Below the pieces are notes generated by a model, which was given only the letters and a program-made list of their open reading frames with translations, ran no database searches and was not told the DNA's origin. Source: Saccoglossus kowalevskii (Eukaryota > Hemichordata > Enteropneusta > Harrimaniidae). From it: 11,694 nt of DNA. Where the stretch lies: assembly GCF_000003605.2 (NCBI RefSeq), contig NW_003116817.1, positions 1 to 11,694 of the forward strand, in the 5' to 3' direction. Positions within the stretch are counted from its first letter, which is position 1. Every line of letters begins with the position of its first letter. Positions 1 to 9,920 of the stretch are shown here, piece by piece. The position numbers and the translations under genes were made by a program.

Positions 1-226
1 GAAATGTGTTACCCTTGACTACATCTAACTTATAGATGAATTGTGTTACTCTGAATACATCTAACTTACTGATGAATTGTGTTACCCCTTGACTACATCT
101 AACTTATAGATGAAATTGGGCTACCCTTGAATACGTCCAACTTTACAGACGAAATTGTGTTACCCTTGACTACATCTAACTTTCTGATGAATTGGGCTAA
201 CCTTGAAATACGTCCAACTTACTGAT
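1..226. repeat. Left margin with irregular monomer lengths
   Basis: Monomers start at 1, 38, 74, 112, 151 and 189, so their lengths are 37, 36, 38, 39, 38 and 38 bp. The changes are mostly one-base gains or losses in short runs: one T missing in CTCTGAA near 51, an extra C in ACCCC near 84, an extra A in GAAATT at 112 and 151, an extra T in AACTTT near 141 and 179, and an extra A in TGAAATAC near 206. Apart from these indels the monomers are ordinary A, B and E-like types. Since the next 307 monomers show just one length change, this margin may reflect lower sequence accuracy at a contig or read end. It could also be a genuinely more degenerate edge of the array. Confidence 0.9.
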
Positions 227-859
227 GAATTGTGTTACCCTTGACTACATCTAACTTATAGATGAATTGGGCTACCCTTGAATACGTCCAACTTACAGAC
301 GAATTGTGTTACCCTTGACTACATCTAACTTATAGATGAATTGTGTTACCCTTGAATACATCTAACTTACTGATGAATTGTGTTACCCTTGACTACATCT
401 AACTTATAGATGAATTGTGTTACTCTTGAATACATCTAACTTACTGATGAATTGTGTTACCCTTGACTACATCTAACTTATAGATGAATTGTGTTACCCT
501 TGACTACATCTAACTTATAGATGAATTGTGTTACCCTTGAATACATCTAACTTGCTGATGAATTGTGTTACCCTTGACTACATCTAACTTATAGATGAAT
601 TGTGTTACCCTTGACTACATCTAACTTACAGATGAATTGTGTTACCCTTGACTACATCTAACTTACAGATGAATTGTGTTACCCTTGAATACATCTAACT
701 TACTGATGAATTGTGTTACCCTTGACTACATCTAACTTATAGATGAATTGTGTTACCCTTGAATACATCTAACTTATAGATGAATTGTGTTACCCTTGAA
801 TACATCTAACTTACTGATGAATTGTGTTACCCTTGACTACATCTAACTTATAGATGAAT

Positions 860-914
860 TGTGTTACCCTTGACTACATCTAACTTATAGATGAATTCTG
901 TTACCCTTGACTAC
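860..914. other. Representative palindrome of the monomer (inverted repeat)
   Basis: Each monomer carries a short inverted repeat. In type A it is perfect: CATCTA and TAGATG, six base pairs, around the five-base loop ACTTA, occupying monomer positions 22-38. The example at 877-893 lies inside the interval given. In type D the arms shorten to five pairs (CATCT/AGATG), and in types B and b to four pairs (CATC/GATG). The same element recurs every 37 bp, several hundred times, so single-stranded DNA or a transcript of either strand could form a regular series of small hairpins. It could instead be a two-fold symmetric protein-binding site. No function can be shown from sequence alone. Confidence 0.8.
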
Positions 915-1077
915 ATCTAACTTACTAATGAATTGGGCTACCTTTGACTAAATTCAACTTACGGATGAAATATGTTACCGTTGAATACGTCTAACTTACA
1001 GGTGAATTGTTTTACCTTTGACTACATCTAACTTACAGATGAATTGTGTTACCCTTGAATACGTCTAACTTACGGAT
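893..1077. repeat. Landmark cluster T-F-G-H-I, copy 1
   Basis: Five successive divergent monomers occur in a fixed order. T (893) ends TTACTAAT. F (930) has GGGCTACCTTTGA and AAATTCAACTTACGGAT. G (967) has GAAATATGTTACCGTTGA with a CGTC arm and ends ACAGGT. H (1004) has GTTTTACCTTTGA. I (1041) has a CGTC arm and ends ACGGAT. The upstream order is B-A-Y-B-A-A. After I this copy departs from most others: the next monomer (1078, GAATCGTGTTATCC) is a type A variant, not the TGCTGAT monomer seen after copies 2 to 5. T begins with an EcoRI-type GAATTC at 893-898. Confidence 0.9.
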
Positions 1078-1225
1078 GAATCGTGTTATCCTTGACTACA
1101 TCTAACTTATAGATGAATTGTGTTACCCTTGACTACATCTAACTTATAGATGAATTGTGTTACCCTTGACTACATCTAACTTATAGATGAATTGTGTTAC
1201 TCTTGAATACATCTAACTTACTGAT

Positions 1226-1965
1226 GAATTGTGTTACCCTTGACTACATCTAACTTATAGATGAATTGTGTTACCCTTGAATACATCTAACTTGCTGATG
1301 AATTGTGTTACCCTTGACTACATCTAACTTATAGATGAATTGTGTTACCCTTGACTACATCTAACTTACAGATGAATTGTGTTACCCTTGACTACATCTT
1401 ACTTACAGATGAATTGTGTTACCCTTGAATACATCTAACTTACTGATGAATTGTGTTACCCTTGACTACATCTAACTTATAGATGAATTGTGTTACCCTT
1501 GAATACATCTAACTTATAGATGAATTGTGTTACCCTTGACTACATCTAACTTACTAATGAATTGGGCTACCTTTGACTAAATTCAACTTACGGATGAAAT
1601 ATGTTACCGTTGAATACGTCTAACTTACAGGTGAATTGTTTTACCTTTGACTACATCTAACTTACAGATGAATTCTGTTACCCTTGAATACGTCTAACTT
1701 ACGGATGAATTATGTTATCCTTGAATACATCTAACTTGCTGATGAATTGTGTTACCCTCGACTACATCTAATTTATAGATGAATTCTGTTACACTTGACT
1801 ACATCTAACTTACAGATGAATTGTGTTACCCTCGACTACATCTAACTTACAGATGAATTGTGTTACCCTTGACTACGTCTAACTTACAGATTAATTGTGT
1901 TACCCTTGACTACGTCTAACTTACAGATGAATTGTGTTACCCTTGACTACGTCTAACCTACAGAT
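1226..1965. repeat. 20-monomer block duplicated at 3521-4260, left copy
   Basis: Twenty monomers in the order A-b-A-D-D-B-A-Y-T-F-G-H-I and seven further variants match 3521-4260 at an offset of 2295 bp. Shared private markers include CATCTTACTTACAG in the second D (1374 and 3669), the paired GAATTC sites 111 bp apart, CTAATTTATAG, and ACAGATTAATT near 1890 and 4185. I find only about four base differences: one in each of the monomers at 1448 and 1485, and two in the monomer at 1929. Upstream, the order is B-A-b here but B-A-A-b in the other copy. Downstream, the copies diverge at 1966. Confidence 0.88.
1522..1780. repeat. Landmark cluster T-F-G-H-I, copy 2, with two following diagnostic monomers
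   Basis: The same five-monomer order as copy 1 starts exactly 17 monomers (629 bp) later. It is followed by a TGCTGAT monomer with GAATTATGTTATCC (1707) and a monomer with CCCTCGAC and CTAATTTATAG (1744). The I monomer here starts GAATTCTG, creating a GAATTC site at 1670-1675. The monomers upstream are B-A-Y, so the B-A-A trio found before copy 1 is missing. This copy belongs to a 740-bp block repeated almost exactly at 3521-4260. Confidence 0.9.
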
Positions 1966-2187
1966 GAATTGTGTTACCCTTGACTACGTCTAACCTACAG
2001 ATGAATTGTGTTACCCTTGCCTACATCTAACTTACAGATGAATTGTGTTACCCTTGAATACGTTTAACTTACAGATAAATTGTGCTACCTTTGAATATGT
2101 CCAACTTACAGACGAATTGTGTTACACTTGACTACATCTAACTTACAGATGAATTGTGTTACCCTTGACTACGTCTAACTTACAGAT
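1855..2187. repeat. CGTC-rich divergent sector
   Basis: Most monomers here have the left arm CGTC with GACTAC, a pairing that is rare elsewhere, where CGTC goes with GAATAC. The monomers at 1929 and 1966 share CTAACCTACAG, 2003 has TTGCCTAC, 2040 has CGTTTAAC followed by ATAAATT, and 2077 has GAATATGTCC with a GACG right arm. The sector includes the last three monomers of the 740-bp block, but its right half has no close copy in the window, so it is one of the most divergent parts of the array. Confidence 0.8.
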
Positions 2188-2372
2188 GAATTGGGCTACC
2201 CTTGAATACGTCCAACTTACAGACGAATTGTGTTACACTTGACTACATCTAACTTACTGCTGAATTGGGCTACCCTTGAATACGTTCAACTTACAGACGA
2301 ATTGTGTTACACTTGACTACATCTAACTTACTGCTGAATTGGGCTACCCTTGAATACGTCCAACTTATAGAC
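2188..2372. repeat. 74-bp dimer sub-array (2.5 copies)
   Basis: Two monomer types alternate: an E type (GGGCTACC, CGTCC or CGTTC left arm, GACG right arm; starts 2188, 2262, 2336) and a GTTACACTTGA monomer ending TACTGCT (starts 2225, 2299). This gives two complete 74-bp dimers and one half. The TACTGCT ending replaces the usual GAT and breaks the right palindrome arm, and I see it nowhere else in the window. The pattern points to a local amplification of a two-monomer unit. Related E monomers occur at 112, 189 and 264 in the left part of the array, also spaced by about two monomers. Confidence 0.88.
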
Positions 2373-2410
2373 GAATTTGTGTTACCCTTGACTACATCTA
2401 ACTTATAGAT
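2373..2410. repeat. Single 38-bp monomer inside the regular body
   Basis: This type A monomer has GAATTTGTG with one extra T. It is the only length change between 227 and 11586, and it explains why the offset between landmark copies 2 and 3 is 2295 rather than 2294. The same extra T is found in the monomer at 11587. It sits exactly at the junction between the 74-bp dimer sub-array and the following A/D/B-type array, so it may mark a recombination joint or be a sequencing error. Confidence 0.85.
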
Positions 2411-2817
2411 GAATTGTGTTACCCTTGATTACATCTAACTTACAGATGAATTGTGTTACCCTTGACTACATCTAACTTACAGATGAATTGTGTTACCCTT
2501 GAATACATCTAACTTACTGATGAATTGTGTTACCCTTGACTACATCGAACTTATAGATGAATTGTGTTACCCTTGAATACATCTAACTTACTGATGAATT
2601 GTGTTACCCTTGACTACATCTAACTTATAGATGAATTGTGTTACCCTTGACTACATCTAACTTATAGATGAATTGTGTTACCCTTGACTACATCTAACTT
2701 ATAGATGAATTGTGTTACCCTTGAATACATCTAACTTATAGATGAATTGTGTTACCCTTGACTACATCTAACATATAGATGAATTGTGTTACCCTTGACT
2801 ACATCTAACTTATAGAT

Positions 2818-3187
2818 GAATTGTGTTACCCTTGAATACGTCTAACTTACTGATGAATTGTGTTACCCTTGACTACATCTACCTTATAGATGAATTGTGT
2901 TACCCTTGACTACATCTAACTTACAGATGAATTGTGTTACCCTTGACTACATCTAACTTACAGATGAATTGTGTTACCCTTGAATACATCTAACTTACTG
3001 ATGAATTGTTTTACCCTTGACTACATCTAACTTATAGATGAATTGTGTTACCCTTGAATACATCTAACCTACTGATGAATTGTGTTACCCTTGACTACAT
3101 CTAACTTATAGATGAATTGTGTTACCCTTGACTACATCTAACTTATAGATGACTTGTGTTACCCTTGACTACATCTAACTTATAGAT
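2818..3187. repeat. Ten-monomer phrase M-A-D-D-B-A-B-A-A-A', copy 1
   Basis: The order is M (GAATAC, CGTC, ACTGAT), A, D, D, B, A, B, A, A, then an A monomer starting GACTTGTG at 3151. Copies of the first eight monomers start at 4742, 6185, 8590 and 11069, spaced by 52, 39, 65 and 67 monomers. The full ten-monomer form with the GACTTGTG variant is shared with 8590-8959, after which both copies lead to a b monomer (3225 and 8960; there is one additional A in this copy). Confidence 0.85.
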
Positions 3188-3520
3188 GAATTGTGTTACC
3201 CTTGACTACATCTAACTTATAAATGAATTGTGTTACCCTTGAATACATCTAACTTGCTGATGAATTGTGTTACCCTTGACTACATCTAACTTATAGATGA
3301 ATTGTGTTACCCTTGACTACATCTAACTTACAGATGAATTGTGTTACCCTTGACTACATCTAACTTACAGATGAATTGTGTTACCCTTGAATACATCTAA
3401 CTTACTGATGAATTGTGTTACCCTTGACTACATCTAACTTATAGATGAATTGTGTTACCTTTGAATACATCTAACTTACTGATGAATTGTGTTACCCTTG
3501 ACTACATCTAACTTATAGAT

Positions 3521-4260
3521 GAATTGTGTTACCCTTGACTACATCTAACTTATAGATGAATTGTGTTACCCTTGAATACATCTAACTTGCTGATGAATTG
3601 TGTTACCCTTGACTACATCTAACTTATAGATGAATTGTGTTACCCTTGACTACATCTAACTTACAGATGAATTGTGTTACCCTTGACTACATCTTACTTA
3701 CAGATGAATTGTGTTACCCTTGAATACATCTAACTTACTGATGAATTGTGTTACCCTTGACTACATCTAACTTATATATGAATTGTGTTACCCTTGAATA
3801 CATATAACTTATAGATGAATTGTGTTACCCTTGACTACATCTAACTTACTAATGAATTGGGCTACCTTTGACTAAATTCAACTTACGGATGAAATATGTT
3901 ACCGTTGAATACGTCTAACTTACAGGTGAATTGTTTTACCTTTGACTACATCTAACTTACAGATGAATTCTGTTACCCTTGAATACGTCTAACTTACGGA
4001 TGAATTATGTTATCCTTGAATACATCTAACTTGCTGATGAATTGTGTTACCCTCGACTACATCTAATTTATAGATGAATTCTGTTACACTTGACTACATC
4101 TAACTTACAGATGAATTGTGTTACCCTCGACTACATCTAACTTACAGATGAATTGTGTTACCCTTGACTACGTCTAACTTACAGATTAATTGTGTTACCC
4201 TTGACTACGTCTAACTTACAGATGAATTGTGTTACCCTTGACTACATCCAACCTACAGAT
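3521..4260. repeat. 20-monomer block duplicated from 1226-1965, right copy
   Basis: This is the second copy of the 740-bp block. Its own substitutions are TATATATG near 3775 and CATATAAC near 3802, plus CATCCAACCTACAG in the last monomer (4224). The phrase B-A-A-b-A-D-D-B-A-Y that begins at 3447 is also found at 412-781. The block thus belongs to a phrase present at least three times, in one of which (1189) an A monomer has been lost. Confidence 0.87.
3817..4075. repeat. Landmark cluster T-F-G-H-I, copy 3, with two following diagnostic monomers
   Basis: This copy lies 2295 bp after copy 2, which is 62 monomers plus the one extra base at 2373. All seven monomers match copy 2, including the GAATTC at 3965-3970, the TTATCC monomer at 4002 and the CCCTCGAC/CTAATTTATAG monomer at 4039. 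The shared private substitutions show that copies 2 and 3 come from one recent block duplication and did not arise by independent mutation. Confidence 0.9.
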
Positions 4261-5037
4261 GAATTGTGTTACCCTTGACTACATCTAACTTACTGATGAA
4301 TTGGGTTACCCTTGAATACGTCTAACTTACAGATGAATTGTGTTACCCTTGAATACATCCAACTTACAGACGAATTGTGTTACCCTTGACTACATCTAAC
4401 TTACAGATGAATTGTGTTATCCTTGACTACATCTAACTTATAGATGAATTGTGTTACCCTTGACTACATCTAACTTATAGATGAATTGTGTTACCCTTGA
4501 CTACATCTAACTTATAGATGAATTGTGTTACCCTTGACTACATCTAACTTACAGATGAATTGTGTTACCCTTGACTACATCTAACTTATAGATGAATTGT
4601 GTTACCCTTGAATACATCTAACTTACTGATGAATTGTGTTACCCTTGACTACATTCAACTTATAGATGAATTGTGTTACCCTTGACTACATCTAACTTAT
4701 AGATGAATTGTGTTACCCTTGACTACATCTAACTTATAGATGAATTGTGTTACCCTTGAATACGTCTAACTTACTGATGAATTGTGTTACCCTTGACTAC
4801 ATCTAACTTATAGATGAATTGTGTTACCCTTGACTACATCTAACTTACAGATGAATTGTGTTACCCTTGACTACATCTAACTTACAGATGAATTGTGTTA
4901 CCCTTGAATACATCTAACTTACTGATGAATTGTGTTACCCTTGACTACATCTAACTTATAGATGAATTGTGTTACCCTTGAATACATCTAACTTACTGAT
5001 GAATTGTGTTACCCTTGACTACATCTAACTTATAGAT
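4224..5037. repeat. 22-monomer block duplicated at 5667-6480, left copy
   Basis: The monomer order matches 5667-6480 at an offset of 1443 bp (39 monomers). It contains the GGGTTACC marker at 4298, a GACG-arm monomer at 4335 (left arm CATCC here, CGTCC in the partner), a TTATCC monomer at 4409, the CATTC marker monomer at 4631, and the eight-monomer phrase M-A-D-D-B-A-B-A from 4742. The copies differ by scattered substitutions. They part at 5038, where this copy has GTGTTTCCC with a TGCTGAT ending. Confidence 0.86.
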
Positions 5038-5592
5038 GAATTGTGTTTCCCTTGACTACATCTAACTTGCTGATGAATTGTGTTACCCTTGACTACATCT
5101 AACTTATAGATGAATTGTGTTACCCTTGACTACATCTAACTTACAGATGAATTGTGTTACCCTTGACTACATCTAACTTATAGATGAATTGTGTTACCCT
5201 TGACTACATCTAACTTATAGATGAATTGTGTTACCCTTGAATACATCTAACTTACTGATGAATTGTGTTACCCTTGACTACATTCAACTTATAGATGAAT
5301 TGTGTTACCCTTGACTACATCTAACTTATAGATGAATTGTGTTACCCTTGACTACATCTAACTTATAGATGAATTGTGTTACCCTTGAATACGTCTAACT
5401 TACTGATGAATTGTGTTACCCTTGACTACATCTAACTTATAGATGAATTGTGTTACCCTTGAATACATCTAACTTGCTGATGAATTGTGTTACCCTTGAC
5501 TACATCTAACTTATAGATGAATTGTGTTACCCTTGACTACATCTAACTTATAGATGAATTGTGTTACCCTTGACTACATCTAACTTATAGAT
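5038..5592. repeat. 15-monomer block shared with 10218-10772
   Basis: The block starts with a diagnostic monomer having GTGTTTCCC and TGCTGAT, followed by A-D-A-A-B, the CATTC monomer (5260), A-A-M-A, then b-A-A-A. All fifteen monomers recur in the same order at 10218-10772, an offset of 5180 bp (140 monomers). The first eleven also occur at 9552-9958. Three sites of the rare GTGTTTCCC marker, all in the same context, rule out chance recurrence. Confidence 0.86.
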
Positions 5593-5666
5593 GAATTGTG
5601 TTACCCTTGACTACATCTAACTTACAGATGAATTGTGTTACCCTTGACTACATCTAAATTATAGAT

Positions 5667-6480
5667 GAATTGTGTTATCCTTGACTACATCCAACTCACA
5701 GATGAATTGTGTTATCCTTGACTACATCTAACTTACTGATGAATTGGGTTACCCTTGAATACGTCTAACTTACAGATGAATTGTGTTACCCTTGAATACG
5801 TCCAACTTACAGACGAATTGTGTTACCCTTGACTACATCTAACTTACAGATGAATTGTGTTATCCTTGACTACATCTAACTTATAGATGAATTGTGTTAC
5901 CCTTGACTACATCTAACTTATAGATGAATTGTGTTACCCTTGACTACATCTAACTTATAGATGAATTGTGTTACCCTTGACTACATCTAACTTACAGATG
6001 AATTGTGTTACCCTTGACTACATCTAACTTATAGATGAATTGTGTTACCCTTGAATACATCTAACTTACTGATGAATTATGTTACCCTTGACTACATTCA
6101 ACTTATAGATGAATTGTGTTACCCTTGACTACATCTAACTTATAGATGAATTGTGTTACCCTTGACTACATCTAACTTATAGATGAATTGTGTTACCCTT
6201 GAATACGTCTAACTTACTGGTGAATTGTGTTACCCTTGACTACATCTAACTTATAGATGAATTGTGTTACCCTTGACTACATCTAACTTACAGATGAATT
6301 GTGTTACCCTTGACTACATCTAACTTACAGATGAATTGTGTTACCCTTGAATACATCTAACTTACTGATGAATTGTGTTACCCTTGACTACATCTAACTT
6401 ATAGATGAATTGTGTTACCCTTGAATACATCTAACTTACTGATGAATTGTGTTACCCTTGACTACATCTAACTTATAGAT
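5667..6480. repeat. 22-monomer block duplicated from 4224-5037, right copy
   Basis: The GGGTTACC marker is at 5741, the E-like monomer with CGTCC/GACG at 5778, the CATTC monomer (here starting GAATTATG) at 6074 and M (here ending ACTGGT) at 6185. The monomer before the marker has TTATCC, and the one before that has CATCCAACTCACAG. The latter is also seen at 7702, before the third GGGTTACC marker, so this block shares ancestry with the 7700-8000 sector as well. Confidence 0.85.
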
Positions 6481-7072
6481 GAATTGTGTTACCCTTGACT
6501 ACATCTAACTTATAGATGAATTGTGTTACCCTTGACTACATCTAACTTACAGATGAATTGTGTTACCTTTGAATACATCTAACTTACTGATGAATTGTGT
6601 TACCCTTGACTACATCTAACTTACAGATGAATTGTGTTACCCTTGAATACATCTAACTTATAGATGAATTGTGTTACCCTTGAATACATCTAACTTACTG
6701 ATGAATTGTGTTACCCTTGACTACATCTAACTTATAGATGAACTGTGTTACCCTTGACTACATCTAACTTATAGATGAATTGTGTTACCCTTGAATACAT
6801 CTAACTTGCTGATGAATTGTGTTACCCTTGACTACATCTAACTTATAGATGAATTGTGTTACCCTTGAATACATCTAACTTACTGATGAATTGTGTTACC
6901 CTTGACTACATCTAACTTATAGATGAATTGTGTTACCCTTGAATACATCTAACTTATAGATGAATTGTGTTACCCTTGAATACATCTAACTTACTGATGA
7001 ATTGTGTTACCCTTGACTACATCTAACTTATAGATGAATTGTGTTACCCTTGACTACATCTAACTTATAGAT

Positions 7073-7331
7073 GAATTGTGTTATCCTTGACTACATCTAA
7101 CTTACTAATGAATTGGGCTACCTTTGACTAAATTCAACTTACGGATGAAATATGTTACCGTTGAATACGTCTAACTTACAGGTGAATTGTTTTACCTTTG
7201 ACTACATCTAACTTACAGATGAATTGTGTTACCCTTGAATACGTCTAACTTACTCATGAATTATGTTACCCTTGAATACATCTAACTTGCTGATGAATTG
7301 TGTTACCCTCGACTACATCTAACTTACTGAT
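7073..7331. repeat. Landmark cluster T-F-G-H-I, copy 4, with two following diagnostic monomers
   Basis: The F monomer is 88 monomers (3256 bp) after copy 3. The upstream order B-A-Y-B-A-A equals that of copy 1, while downstream it has the TGCTGAT and CCCTCGAC monomers seen in copies 2, 3 and 5. Private changes are TTATCC in T, TACTCAT at the end of I, and ACTGAT instead of TATAGAT in the CTCGAC monomer (7295). It therefore combines the upstream side of copy 1 with the downstream side of the others. Confidence 0.88.
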
Positions 7332-7701
7332 GAATTGTGCTACCCTTGACTACATCCAACTTACAGATGAATTGTGTTACCCTTGACTACATCTAACTTA
7401 TAGATGAATTGTGTTACCCTTGAATACATCTAACTTACTGATGAATTGTGTTACCCTTGACTACATCTAATTTACTGATGAATTGTGTTACCCTTGACTA
7501 CATCTAACTTATAGATGAATTGTGTTACCCTTGACTACATCTAACTTATAGATGAATTGTGTTACCCTTGAATACATCTAACTTGCTGAAGAATTGTGTT
7601 ACCCTTGACTACATCTAACTTATAGATGAATTGTGTTACCCTTGACTACATCTAACTTACAGATGAATTGTGTTACCCTTGACTACATCTAACTTATAGA
7701 T

Positions 7702-7997
7702 GAATTGTGTTATCCTTGACTACATCCAACTCACAGATGAATTGTGTTACCCTTGACTACATCTAACTTACTGATGAATTGGGTTACCCTTGAATACGTC
7801 TAACTTACAGATGAATTGTGTTACCCTTGAATACGTCCAACTTACAGACGAATTGTGTTACCCTTGACTACATCTAACTTACAGATGAATTGTGTTATCC
7901 TTGACTACATCTAACTTATAGATGAATTGTGTTACCCTTGACTACATCTAACTTATAGATGAATTGTGTTACCCTTGACTACATCTAACTTATAGAT
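7702..7997. repeat. Third copy of the GGGTTACC-marker block (truncated)
   Basis: The order CATCCAACTCACAG monomer (7702), GACTAC/ACTGAT monomer (7739), GGGTTACC marker (7776), CGTCC/GACG monomer (7813), D, TTATCC-A, A, A corresponds to 5667-5962. After three A-type monomers the order changes to Y-B-A-A-T-F, so this copy runs directly into landmark cluster copy 5. The junction near 7998 therefore joins two block types that are separated elsewhere. Confidence 0.82.
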
Positions 7998-8145
7998 GAA
8001 TTGTGTTACCCTTGAATACATCTAACTTATAGATGAATTGTGTTACCCTTGAATACATCTAACTTACTGATGAATTGTGTTACCCTTGACTACATCTAAC
8101 TTATAGATGAATTGTGTTACCCTTGACTACATCTAACTTATAGAT

Positions 8146-8404
8146 GAATTGTGTTACCCATGACTACATCTAACTTACTAATGAATTGGGCTACCTTTGA
8201 CTAAATTCAACTTACAGATGAAATATGTTACCGTTGAATGCGTCTAACTTACAGGTGAATTGTTTTACCTTTGACTACATCTAACTTACAGATGAATTGT
8301 GTTACCCTTGAATACGTCTAACTTACGGATGAATTATGTTACCCTTGAATACATCTAACTTGCTGATGAATTGTGTTACCCTCGACTACATCTAACTTAC
8401 TGAT
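8146..8404. repeat. Landmark cluster T-F-G-H-I, copy 5, with two following diagnostic monomers
   Basis: It starts 29 monomers (1073 bp) after copy 4. T has CCCATGAC, F ends ACAGAT where copies 1 to 4 have ACGGAT, and G has GAATGCGTC where they have GAATACGTC. These three changes are shared with copy 6 only, so 5 and 6 form the closest pair. The following monomers (8331 TGCTGAT, 8368 CTCGAC with ACTGAT) match copy 4. Confidence 0.88.
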
Positions 8405-8441
8405 GAATTGTGTTACCCTTGACTACATCTAACTTATAGAT

Positions 8442-8959
8442 GAATTGTGTTACCCTTGAATACATCTAACTTACTGATGAATTGTGTTACCCTTGACTAC
8501 ATTCAACTTATAGATGAATTGTGTTACCCTTGACTACATCTAACTTATAGATGAATTGTGTTACCCTTGACTACATCTAACTTATAGATGAATTGTGTTA
8601 CCCTTGAATACGTCTAACTTACTGATGAATTGTGTTACCCTTGACTACATCTAACTTATAGATGAATTGTGTTACCCTTGACTACATCTAACTTACAGAT
8701 GAATTGTGTTACCCTTGACTACATCTAACTTACAGATGAATTGTGTTACCCTTGAATACATCTAACTTACTGATGAATTGTGTTACCCTTGACTACATCT
8801 AACTTATAGATGAATTGTGTTACCCTTGAATACATCTAACTTACTGATGAATTGTGTTACCCTTGACTACATCTAACTTATATATGAATTGTGTTACCCT
8901 TGACTACATCTAACTTATAGATGACTTGTGTTACCCTTGACTACATCTAACTTATAGAT
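8442..8959. repeat. CATTC-marker module followed by the ten-monomer phrase
   Basis: B (8442), CATTC monomer (8479), A, A, M (8590), A, D, D, B, A, B, A, A, then the GACTTGTG-start A (8923). The part from B to the second B has the same order as 4594-5000 and 6037-6443, while the end with GACTTGTG matches 3151. The CATTC monomer changes the left arm CATCT to CATTC while the right arm remains TAGATG, so the stem is weakened in all six of its copies. Confidence 0.84.
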
Positions 8960-9254
8960 GAATTGTGTTACCCTTGAATACATCTAACTTGCTGATGAAT
9001 TGTGTTACCCTTGACTACATCTAACTTATAGATGAATTGTGTTACCCTTGAATACATCTAACTTACTGATGAATTGTGTTACCCTTGACTACATCTAACT
9101 TATAGATGAATTGTGTTACCCTTGACTACATCTAACTTATAGATGAATTGTGTTACCCTTGACTACATCTAACTTATAGATGAATTGTGTTACCCTTGAA
9201 TACATCTAACTTGCTGATGAATTGTGTTACCCTTGACTACATCTAACTTATAGA

Positions 9255-9920
9255 TGAATTGTGTTACCCTTGACTACATCTAACTGATAGATGAATTGTG
9301 TTACCCTTGACTACATCTAACTTATAGATGAATTGTGTTACCCTTGACTACATCTAACTTATAGATGACTTGTGTTACCCTTGACTACATCTAACTTACT
9401 GATGAATTGGGTTACCCTTGAATACGTCTAACTTACAGATGAATTGTGTTACCCTTGAATACGTCCAACTTATAGATGAATTGTGTTACCCTTGAATACA
9501 TCTAACTTACAGATGAATTGTGTTATCCTTGACTACATCTAACTTATAGATGAATTGTGTTTCCCTTGACTACATCTAACTTGCTGATGAATTGTGTTAC
9601 CCTTGACTACATCTAACTTATAGATGAATTGTGTTACCCTTGACTACATCTAACTTACAGATGAATTGTGTTACCCTTGACTACATCTAACTTATAGATG
9701 AATTGTGTTACCCTTGACTACATCTAACTTATAGATGAATTGTGTTACCCTTGAATACATCTAACTTACTGATGAATTGTGTTACCCTTGACTACATTCA
9801 ACTTATAGATGAATTGTGTTACCCTTGACTACATCTAACTTATAGATGAATTGTGTTACCCTTGACTACATCTAACTTATAGATGAATTGTGTTACCCTT
9901 GAATACGTCTAACTTACTGA
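9255..9920. repeat. 18-monomer higher-order unit, copy 1 of a direct tandem pair
   Basis: This 666-bp stretch is followed at once by a second copy. It contains, in order, A-type monomers, a GACTTGTG-start monomer (9367), the GGGTTACC marker (9404), a CGTCC/TATAGAT monomer (9441), Y-like and TTATCC monomers, the GTGTTTCCC marker (9552), and the CATTC monomer (9774). The exact ends are uncertain by a monomer or two, because runs of identical A monomers lie at the joint. I find only two differences from copy 2 over the aligned length: G at 9286 against T at 9952, and T at 9612 against C at 10278. Confidence 0.87.

Noticed and set aside
893-1077. The divergent F-G-H monomers as an inserted mobile element
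   Set aside because: They keep the 37-bp period, the TTACC block and the palindrome position. There is no target-site duplication, terminal repeat or foreign sequence, so they are divergent monomers.
2818-8885. A regular 13-monomer (481-bp) higher-order period, because phrase copies are 52, 39 and 65 monomers apart
   Set aside because: The next spacing is 67 monomers, and the other markers are spaced 17, 62, 88, 29, 93 and 39, 55, 44, 18, which are mostly not multiples of 13. The fit is probably coincidence.
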